Shown here in pieces: positions 1 through 4,514 of a stretch of DNA of 6,441 nt. This stretch comes from Pseudomonadota bacterium (lineage in GTDB: Bacteria; Pseudomonadota; Alphaproteobacteria; Rhizobiales; Xanthobacteraceae): positions 1-6,441 of the forward strand of contig JAEWBW010000579.1 of assembly GCA_023390955.1 (NCBI GenBank). Direction: 5' to 3'. How positions within the stretch are numbered: the first letter of the stretch is position 1; each line of letters begins with the position of its first letter. The position numbers were made by a program, and so were the translations under genes. The notes under the pieces are model-generated. The model had not been told where the DNA came from and did not search any database. It saw only the letters and a program-made list of their open reading frames with translations.

Positions 1-247
1 GGCGGATGAAATGGGTCGGCACCCCGATGTCGTTGAGGTGCTGAAACAGGTACTCCGAGATCCGGTTGTTGAGGACACCCTTGCCCTCGATCACCTGATG
101 CTTTTTCGCATTGAACGCGGTGGCGTCATCCTTGAAGTGCTGGATCAGGGTGCCGGGCTCCGGACCTTCATACAGAACCTTTGCCTTGCCTTCATAAATG
201 CGACGCCGACGGCTCATGGGGATGTACCGTGTTTTGTTGAAATCCAT
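1..247 (-). CDS. purC: Phosphoribosylaminoimidazole-succinocarboxamide synthase (SAICAR synthetase), N-terminal part, runs off the left edge
   Basis: PurC joins aspartate to CAIR using ATP in de novo purine synthesis, in the cytoplasm. Only the first 82 residues are in the window; the rest lies beyond base 1. The reverse strand reads MDFNKTRYIPMSRRRR and then the glycine-rich nucleotide-binding start IYEGKAKVLY (residues 17-26), followed by FKDDATAFNAKKH and GKGVLNNRISEYLF, all hallmark PurC segments. The start is set at the ATG at 245-247 because a GGAG lies 12 bases upstream (complement of 260-263). An internal ATG at residue 11 has no such site but cannot be excluded. The gene is divergent from the zeta subunit gene across 289 bases. 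Identification is secure; only the exact start is less certain. Confidence 0.95.
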   Translation of the reverse strand, partial: MDFNKTRYIPMSRRRRIYEGKAKVLYEGPEPGTLIQHFKDDATAFNAKKHQVIEGKGVLNNRISEYLFQHLNDIGVPTHFIR

Positions 248-536
248 GAATTTGGTGTGCTCCGGTTGACTAGGATTACGACCCACAGCGGAGCTGCCGT
301 GAACGGCCCGGAACCCACCTGAAACCACAGGAAACAGAACGGGAACCAAGCCTTCAGGCAACCTATCCGATTGGCTCTCCGAGCACAATCGATCCGGCCT
401 GCCGGCATCAACTTATACCGTCTTGCCTGCGGCTTAACGGCTCGTTGTTTTGCCGATTCGTGCCCCCTATCTAGGCATCGCGCCGGGCCGTCGCAACGCG
501 GCCTCCCACGCCAGACAGCAGGGAATTGGAACAAGC
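248..536. promoter_or_regulatory. Intergenic region between divergent purC and the zeta subunit gene
   Basis: These 289 bases must hold the promoters of both flanking genes. On the plus side a plausible promoter is described separately at 445-472. On the minus side the only suggestive element is TATAAG (complement of 412-417), which would give purC a leader of about 165 bases; no good -35 box goes with it. Open frames crossing this stretch have no family-like features and appear to be chance frames. No hairpin with a T-run and no RNA gene was recognised. Confidence 0.4.
445..472 (+). promoter_or_regulatory. Candidate sigma-70 promoter for the zeta subunit gene
   Basis: TTGTTT at 445-450 and CTATCT at 467-472 are separated by 16 bases. 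The -10 box fits the CTAT-type boxes common in alphaproteobacteria. Transcription would start near 479, leaving a leader of roughly 58 bases before the ATG at 537. This is a pattern match only. Confidence 0.35.
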
Positions 537-860
537 ATGAGCACGTTGGACAAGCGCGAGGAAGGTTTCGAGAAGAAATTCGCCCTCGACGAGGAGCAGA
601 AGTTCAAGGCGGAGGCCCGCCGCAACCGGCTGCTCGGCCTGTGGGCAGCGGAAAAGCTCGGCATCACCGGTGAGGCGGCGATGGGTTACGCCAAGGAGGT
701 CGTTGCGGCCGACTTCGAAGAGGCCGGCGACGACGACGTGCTGCGCAAGGTTTCGGGCGACTTCGCCGCCAAGAACGTCGCCATCACCGAAGCGGCGATT
801 CGCGCCAAAATGAACGAGCTGATCGCGGTCGCCGCCGCCGAGGTGAAGGCCGGCAAATAG
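537..860 (+). CDS. F1-ATPase inhibitor zeta subunit (DUF1476 family)
   Basis: This 107-residue protein belongs to the DUF1476 family, known from Paracoccus denitrificans as the zeta subunit, which binds F1 and blocks ATP hydrolysis by the alphaproteobacterial ATP synthase. Family hallmarks are the charged N-terminus MSTLDKREEGFEKKFALDEE (the inhibitory segment in the known protein), the central RRNRLLGLWAAEKLG (about residues 28-42), then ADFEEAGDDDVLRKV (about 57-71). Length is close to the family norm of about 105. The frame is open upstream to 450, but the added 29 residues look unlike the family, and the ATG at 537 is preceded by GGA at 528-530 and AGGG at 520-523. A terminator follows at 895-922. 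The last 27 bases of the gene plus three more are duplicated at 1976-2005, beyond the TIR gene. Confidence 0.93.
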   Translation: MSTLDKREEGFEKKFALDEEQKFKAEARRNRLLGLWAAEKLGITGEAAMGYAKEVVAADFEEAGDDDVLRKVSGDFAAKNVAITEAAIRAKMNELIAVAAAEVKAGK

Positions 861-863
861 TAC
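834..863 (+). repeat. Left copy of a 30-bp perfect direct repeat (zeta gene 3' end)
   Basis: The bases from GCCGCCGAG to AAATAGTAC match 1976-2005 at all 30 positions, with an offset of 1142 bases. The copy covers the last eight codons of the zeta gene (AAEVKAGK), its TAG stop and the next three bases. Because it lies in the intact gene, this copy is the functional one. Mismatches begin at once on both sides (833/1975 and 864/2006), so the repeat has sharp edges. Confidence 0.95.
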
Positions 864-894
864 TCCCTCACTGCGGTGATCGTCCCTTCGTACC

Positions 895-922
895 AGCCCG
901 CCGCTTCCAAGCGGCGGGCTTT
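895..922 (+). terminator. Rho-independent terminator after the zeta subunit gene
   Basis: A perfect 10-bp stem (AGCCCGCCGC at 895-904 with GCGGCGGGCT at 911-920) closes on the loop TTCCAA and continues into a short T-run, with a second T-run at 926-928. It lies 35 bases after the stop codon at 860. It would separate zeta transcription from the TIR gene. Confidence 0.85.
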
Positions 923-1021
923 CCATTTCGCACCGCGACTTCCGCGAGTTGTGCTAGCGTTTGCGTATTTGAGGTAGCAGACGCTGGCCTGGTCTCGATT
1001 GCCAGGGCCTGGAGCGACCAA

Positions 1022-1026
1022 AAGGA
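1022..1026 (+). promoter_or_regulatory. Ribosome binding site deciding the TIR-like gene start
   Basis: AAGGA lies five bases before the ATG at 1032. This supports 1032 over the in-frame ATG at 1026, whose only candidate site is GGAG at 1011-1014, eleven bases away, and over the in-frame TTG at 999, which has no clear site. Confidence 0.55.
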
Positions 1027-1031
1027 TGACA

Positions 1032-1961
1032 ATGGCAAGTTCGTATCGTCCGCGAATTTACGTTCACGCGCCCTACAAGCCCGCACCGTTACAAGCCCAA
1101 ATGAAGCTGATGATTCTGGACCAGATCCGGGCCATCGGCTTCGATCCGCAGGAATTCCAGGTCTCGGGGCTTCCCAAGGGGGATGCCTGGAGTTTCGATC
1201 GCGCCATCGAAATCATGCGACAGTGCGACGGCGCATTGATTCTGGCTCTCATGCGGCGAGAGGAATCGGATGGCGCCAACACCATTCCGGTCCCCTCCGA
1301 GTACAGTCACTTCGAAGGCGCGCTTGCGCTGTCGTCCAATCTTCCGACGCTCGTCATCACCGAAGACGGCATGCCGATGCGCGGCATATTATTGCCGGTC
1401 GGAGGCTCTTCCATCCTCCCGGTGCCGATGCAGAATCCGACTGCATGGCTTGGAACAAACGCGCTGATCAGCACGCCCGGCTTCGAAAAATGGGTCGAGA
1501 ACGTCAACGCACGCCACGACGTGTTCTTTGGCTATTGCAGCAAGGCAGACAATGTGGCGCGCAACATCAAATCATACCTGACCGACGAAGCCGGGTTTCG
1601 AGTCCTCGATTGGGCGACCGACTTTCGGCCCGGGCGCACGATCATGGAGGAAATTGCCCGCGCCACCCGAACCTGCCGATGCGGGCTGTTTCTGTTTTCG
1701 AAAGACGATCCCATTGAAGGTAACGTCACCGCGACGGCCGTTCCCCGCGACAATGTGCTGCTGGAAGCCGGCTATTTCATGAGCGCGCATACCGCCAAGC
1801 GAATGGTTGTCGTTCGCGAAAAGGAGACAAAGATGCCCGCAGATATCGGCGGCATGATCTATCTCACCCTCAACCGACGCAACGAATGGAAGGCGATGGC
1901 AAAGCAGATCGAGCTTACGCTTCGCAAGCAGCTCAGCGACGACGTCTACGCGCGAACCTGA
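1032..1961 (+). CDS. Two-domain TIR-like nucleotide-binding protein, candidate anti-phage NADase effector
   Basis: The protein has 309 residues from the chosen start. Residues 163-281 match the TIR-like domain of CBASS/Pycsar effectors (CAP12/PycTIR type): VFFGYCSKADNVARNIKSYL, then FRPGRTIMEEI (198-208), LFLFSKDD (219-226), RDNVLLEAGYF (239-249) and PADIGGMIYL (269-278). In that family these follow a beta-alpha fold, and the Glu of the E-x-GYF motif, here Glu245, is the expected NAD-cleaving residue. Residues 7-130 form another Rossmann-like unit (RIYVHAP, CDGALILAL, then HFEGALAL with Glu95 and NLPTLVITE). It resembles a second TIR or deoxyribosyltransferase fold but is not assigned to a family. 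There is no signal peptide, membrane segment, STING or SAVED module. The gene stands alone between terminators with no cyclase partner, is GC-poorer than its neighbours and is flanked by a 30-bp repeat. A defence role is inferred. Confidence 0.75.
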   Translation: MASSYRPRIYVHAPYKPAPLQAQMKLMILDQIRAIGFDPQEFQVSGLPKGDAWSFDRAIEIMRQCDGALILALMRREESDGANTIPVPSEYSHFEGALALSSNLPTLVITEDGMPMRGILLPVGGSSILPVPMQNPTAWLGTNALISTPGFEKWVENVNARHDVFFGYCSKADNVARNIKSYLTDEAGFRVLDWATDFRPGRTIMEEIARATRTCRCGLFLFSKDDPIEGNVTATAVPRDNVLLEAGYFMSAHTAKRMVVVREKETKMPADIGGMIYLTLNRRNEWKAMAKQIELTLRKQLSDDVYART

Positions 1962-1975
1962 AGGTCATCATGGCG

Positions 1976-2005
1976 GCCGCCGAGGTGAAGGCCGGCAAAT
2001 AGTAC
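1976..2005 (+). repeat. Right copy of the 30-bp direct repeat (detached zeta gene 3' end)
   Basis: This copy is identical to 834-863 but has no zeta gene in front of it. In the zeta frame the bases just upstream still read NLKVIM before AAAEVKAGK and the stop. That is only faintly like the NELIAV of the true gene, so the homology beyond the repeat is weak: about 12 of 24 bases match just upstream of it. It may be the remnant end of a related zeta gene or a copied target site. A ten-codon frame starting at the ATG at 1970 would encode only the zeta tail; nothing suggests that it is used. Confidence 0.95.
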
Positions 2006-2013
2006 CCGTACTT

Positions 2014-2979
2014 TTAGGCGACCGGCCGGCGCGCAGTTCGCCTACGCGCCGGCCGTTTCGTTTTGGAACGAGGCTTTCTTGCAGCGCCATAGTCGCTCCG
2101 GATCGCGGCCAGCAGGCGCTGCGCTGCCAGGCTCAGAAAGCCGCCGCGGCGTGTGACGATGGCAACGTTATGGCTCGCGGAGAGATCGCCGACCGCAATC
2201 GTCGACATCGCGCCGGAGTCGAGCTCCTCGGCGACATGGCTTCGCGCGAGCAGCGCCAGACCGAAGCCCGACTCGACGAGCCGCTTCTGCGCCGTCAGGC
2301 TGTCGACCGCCGTCCACGCCACTTCGCCCAGCCCCTGTGTGAGAAACAACGCAAAGACGTGCGCGGCTGCAATCTCGGGACGTCCCTGGATCTCGGGAAA
2401 GGCGATCCAGCGCTCGCTCGCGAGCTGCGCCAGCCGCTTCACCCACCGGCCCGCGAGCGGATGATCGGGCGCGCAGACGACCTGGAGCTTCTCCGACAGA
2501 ATCGGCTCGCAGTCGAGATCGCACGAACGGTCGAGATTGTAGCGCAAACCGATCGTCACCTCGCCGCGGCGAACGAGCGCGCTGACCTCGGCGCTGGTGG
2601 CGGTGCGCAGGGTCAGCGCGACATCCGGATGTGCCCTGGCAAATTCCTTCATGATTCCCGACAGGCGGCTGTCGGCGAGTGTGCCGGTCACCGCCAGCGA
2701 CACCGGTCCCGAGGCCTGCTTCGTTAGCGCGCGTATCGCCTGCTCGGCATCCTGGGCGGCCGCAACGGCGCGCTCGGCATAGGGGACCAGAACGCGTCCC
2801 GCATCGCTCAGAAGCGTGCGGCCCGCCACGCGCTCGAACAAGGGCACGCCGAGCTCCTGCTCAAGCAGCGCGATCCGGCGCGAGATTGCCGGCTGCGAGC
2901 GGTGCAGGAATTTTGCGGCATGCGAGATTCCACCCCGGCGATGAACGGCGAGAAAGGTGCTGAGCGCGTCACTGTCCAT
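2014..2979 (-). CDS. LysR-type transcriptional regulator
   Basis: The 321-residue protein has the N-terminal winged helix-turn-helix of LysR regulators at about residues 3-60 (LSTFLAVHRRGGISHAAKFL, SQPAISRRIALLEQELGVPLFER). An effector-binding domain follows from about 92 (VSLAVTGTLADSRLSGIMKEF, GEVTIGLRYN, LQVVCAPDHPLAG, VESGFGLALLARSHV). The start is the ATG at 2977-2979, because GGAGG stands eight bases upstream; the longer frame from 2994 has no such site. Residues 301-321 form a basic tail with 11 Arg/Lys in 21 positions, beyond the usual LysR end; its codons contain the hairpin at 2023-2055. The gene is divergent from the PEP mutase-like gene, the usual layout for a LysR regulator and its target. 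The effector is unknown. Confidence 0.92.
   Translation of the reverse strand: MDSDALSTFLAVHRRGGISHAAKFLHRSQPAISRRIALLEQELGVPLFERVAGRTLLSDAGRVLVPYAERAVAAAQDAEQAIRALTKQASGPVSLAVTGTLADSRLSGIMKEFARAHPDVALTLRTATSAEVSALVRRGEVTIGLRYNLDRSCDLDCEPILSEKLQVVCAPDHPLAGRWVKRLAQLASERWIAFPEIQGRPEIAAAHVFALFLTQGLGEVAWTAVDSLTAQKRLVESGFGLALLARSHVAEELDSGAMSTIAVGDLSASHNVAIVTRRGGFLSLAAQRLLAAIRSDYGAARKPRSKTKRPARRRTARRPVA
2023..2064 (+). terminator. Terminator hairpin after the TIR-like gene, inside the lysR 3' end
   Basis: A perfect 11-bp stem (CGGCCGGCGCG at 2023-2033 with CGCGCCGGCCG at 2045-2055) has an 11-base loop and is followed on the plus strand by TTTCGTTTT. It begins 61 bases after the TIR gene stop and would stop rightward transcripts. 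It lies within the last codons of the opposing lysR gene. On the minus strand no T-run follows, so it looks one-directional. Confidence 0.7.
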
Positions 2980-3088
2980 CGCCCACGCCTCCATGCAAAA
3001 AGCTGATGATGTCGAGAGAAATAACAGATTTGGTGGATGGCCGGAATGCGCCTATGGCTTGGTCCAACCCTTCGGTGCGGAGCGAAAA
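2980..3088. promoter_or_regulatory. Divergent control region between lysR and the PEP mutase-like gene
   Basis: These 109 bases separate two divergent starts and should hold both promoters and the LysR binding site. The only symmetrical element noticed is AAAT-N5-ATTT at 3019-3031, in a locally AT-rich patch (3015-3032); it is too short to be called an operator with confidence. No convincing -35/-10 pair was found by eye on either strand. Confidence 0.4.
2988..2992 (-). promoter_or_regulatory. Ribosome binding site deciding the lysR start
   Basis: The reverse strand reads GGAGG eight bases before the ATG at 2977-2979, a near-ideal Shine-Dalgarno site. It overlaps the upstream in-frame ATG at 2992-2994, making that earlier start unlikely. 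Confidence 0.8.
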
Positions 3089-3916
3089 ATGACGACCCAG
3101 TTGGAAAAGGCAAAGACATTTCAGGCGCTGCACACGCGACCAGGCGCCTTCATCATTCCGAACCCGTGGGATGCCGGCACCGCAAAGTTGCTCGCCGCGA
3201 TGGGGTTCGAGGCGCTTGCGACCACGAGCCTCGGGGTCGCCAACACGTTTGGCCGCGCGACCTTGAGCCTGGATGAAATCCTGGACAATGCCCGCGCTAT
3301 CGCGGAGGCGACCCCGCTTCCCGTCAGCATTGACCTCGAAAACTGCGGTGCGCACGAGCCGAAGCGCGCAGCGGAGGCGATCTTGCGCGCCGCGGAGACC
3401 GGCGCGGTCGGCGGCTCGATCGAGGATTTTACCGGCGACCGGGACAAGCCGATCTACGACTTTGCACTCGCGCTCGAGCGCGTGCAGGCCGCGGTCGAGA
3501 CGGCCCGCTCGCTACCGTTTCCTTTCACATTGACTGCGCGCGCCGAAAATCTCCTGCACGGGCGCAATGATCTCGACGACACCATCAAGCGGCTGCAGGC
3601 GTTCGAGGCCGCAGGCGCCGACGTGCTCTATTCACCGGGCGTCCGCGATCTCGCCACCATCAAGACGGTGGTCTCGTCGATCAAGAAGCCCTTCAATCTC
3701 GTGATGGGCTTTGCCGATCCGACGCTGACGCTCGCGCAATTGTCGGAGGCCGGCGTCAAGCGCATCAGCGTCGGCGGCGCCATGTCGCGGTTTGCGCTGG
3801 CGGCTTTCCTCACCAGCGCGCGCGAGATGAAGGCGCACGGCTCCTTCACCTATATTCACGAGATGGCGCCGATCAAGGATCTGCGCGAGGCCTTCGCCGC
3901 GGTCAGCCCTCTTTGA
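3089..3916 (+). CDS. Isocitrate lyase/PEP mutase superfamily enzyme, substrate unknown
   Basis: The 275-residue protein is a full-length member of the PEP mutase-like family, alpha/beta barrels that make or break C-C or C-P bonds of small 2-oxo or hydroxy acids with Mg2+. Visible family segments are GAFIIPNPWDAGTAKLLAAM (19-38), TTSLGVANTFG (45-55), SIDLEN (80-85), GGSIED (108-113), LTARAEN (148-154), DVLYSPG (178-184) and SVGGAMSR (227-234). Asp82 and Glu112 are the likely metal ligands. The KKCGH-type loop of true isocitrate and methylisocitrate lyases is missing after IED, so neither lyase activity should be assumed. The start at 3089 has GGAG six bases upstream (3079-3082); the frame is open back to 2957, but that part overlaps lysR. 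It is probably regulated by the divergent LysR protein, and its 3' end overlaps cynS by 14 bases. Confidence 0.9.
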   Translation: MTTQLEKAKTFQALHTRPGAFIIPNPWDAGTAKLLAAMGFEALATTSLGVANTFGRATLSLDEILDNARAIAEATPLPVSIDLENCGAHEPKRAAEAILRAAETGAVGGSIEDFTGDRDKPIYDFALALERVQAAVETARSLPFPFTLTARAENLLHGRNDLDDTIKRLQAFEAAGADVLYSPGVRDLATIKTVVSSIKKPFNLVMGFADPTLTLAQLSEAGVKRISVGGAMSRFALAAFLTSAREMKAHGSFTYIHEMAPIKDLREAFAAVSPL

Positions 3917-4391
3917 AGCCGTATTCCGGCACGTTGCCGCTGGCGCCGTAATATTTGTACGGCAGGAACTTGCCGCTCATGGTGATCTTGACGCGGTCGC
4001 CCTTGGGATTGGCGACGCGTTCGATCCCCATGTCGAAGTCGATCGCGGACATGATGCCGTCGCCGAATTCTTCCTCGATCAGCGCCTTCCAGGCCGGACC
4101 GTTGACCATCACCATCTCGTAGAAGCGATAGATCAGCGGGTCGGTCGGCGGCATCGGCGTGCCGGTGCCGCGCATCGGTACCTCGTTGAGCATGGCGGTC
4201 TCGGCCTTCGACAGGCCGAACAGCTCGCCGGCATTGGCCGCCTGCGGCTTCGTGAGCTTCATCTGGCCCATGATCGCGCCGACGATCAGTACCTCGGAAT
4301 AGCCGCCGATTTTCTCGCAGATGTGCTTCCAGCTCCAGCCCTTCTCGCGCTTGATGTCGAGCAGCTTCTCGGTGAGGTCTTCGCGTTTCAT
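3903..4391 (-). CDS. cynS: Cyanate hydratase (cyanase)
   Basis: CynS converts cyanate and bicarbonate to carbamate and CO2, giving ammonia as a nitrogen source while removing toxic cyanate; the known enzyme is a cytoplasmic decamer. The 162-residue protein has an N-terminal helical domain (1-75) and the conserved C-terminal catalytic domain, with DPLIYRFYEM and FGDGIMSAIDF. Arg89, Glu92 and Ser115 correspond to the catalytic Arg96, Glu99 and Ser122 of E. coli with identical spacing. The end runs past the usual GKFLP motif by a Tyr/Gly-rich tail, so it is slightly longer than the 156-residue E. coli enzyme. GGGAG lies eight bases before the start. The gene is downstream of trmJ on the same strand (123-base gap) and convergent with the PEP mutase-like gene. 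No cynT or transporter is adjacent. Confidence 0.96.
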   Translation of the reverse strand: MKREDLTEKLLDIKREKGWSWKHICEKIGGYSEVLIVGAIMGQMKLTKPQAANAGELFGLSKAETAMLNEVPMRGTGTPMPPTDPLIYRFYEMVMVNGPAWKALIEEEFGDGIMSAIDFDMGIERVANPKGDRVKITMSGKFLPYKYYGASGNVPEYGFKEG

Positions 4392-4447
4392 GTCAGGGTC
4401 TCCCTTCCGGCTGTTGCTGCGCGCTCATCGCAGGAAGCATGGCGGCA

Positions 4448-4485
4448 GCATCGTTTCGTGCAGCATTAGGCTGCACGAAACATGC
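4448..4485. promoter_or_regulatory. Long palindrome between trmJ and cynS: operator or 3' hairpin
   Basis: GTTTCGTGCAGC (4453-4464) and GCTGCACGAAAC (4470-4481) are perfect inverted repeats around ATTAG. Beyond a single unpaired C at 4452 the pairing resumes for four bases (GCAT/ATGC), giving 16 pairs. The element lies 57-94 bases upstream of the cynS start and 31-68 bases after the trmJ stop. No T-run follows on the minus strand, so an ordinary intrinsic terminator is not supported. It could be an operator for cynS or an mRNA-end hairpin. Confidence 0.6.
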
Positions 4486-4514
4486 CAGCAGATGGAGGGC
4501 GGGAGATGCCGGCG

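Larger units (their letters stand above)
864..2005 (+). mobile_element. Putative acquired cassette carrying the TIR-like gene, bounded by a 30-bp direct repeat
   Basis: The 1142-base unit from the end of the left repeat to the end of the right repeat contains a terminator, one gene and the second copy of the zeta 3' end. Hand counts of 60-base lines give lower GC in the TIR gene (60% at 1381-1440, 57% at 1501-1560, 52% at 1801-1860) than in neighbours (68% at 721-780, 70% at 2221-2280). The gene stop lies 14 bases before the right repeat. Insertion next to a conserved gene end that stays whole resembles site-specific integration, but no recombinase, terminal inverted repeat or transposase is present. 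Alternatives are recombination with a donor carrying its own zeta gene end, or a local tandem duplication later overwritten. Treat the unit as inferred and the repeat as observed. Confidence 0.45.

Noticed and set aside
471..926. Minus-strand frame of 151 codons opposite the zeta subunit gene
   Set aside because: It is a shadow of the clearly conserved zeta gene and also reads through that gene's terminator hairpin.
999..1031. Longer TIR-like protein starting at the in-frame TTG at 999
   Set aside because: The added residues look unlike a protein start in this family, no ribosome site precedes the TTG, and AAGGA stands five bases before the ATG at 1032.
1970..2002. Ten-codon micro-gene encoding M plus the zeta tail after the TIR-like gene
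   Set aside because: It arises from the duplicated zeta gene end. Spacing from a weak AAGG is poor and nothing shows that it is translated.
2170..2727. Plus-strand frame of 185 codons opposite lysR
   Set aside because: It is antisense to a complete LysR protein with intact domains and has no features of its own.
2014..2979. Naming the LysR regulator CynR because cynS is nearby
   Set aside because: The PEP mutase-like gene lies between them and the regulator is divergent from that gene, not from cynS. No CynR-specific feature was recognised.
3089..3916. Calling the gene isocitrate lyase or methylisocitrate lyase
   Set aside because: The catalytic KKCGH-type loop after the IED motif is absent. 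Superfamily membership is all that can be supported.
4392..4447. Sigma-54 promoter for cynS downstream of the NtrC-like palindrome
   Set aside because: No GG-N10-GC type -24/-12 element with the expected context was found between the palindrome and the cynS start.
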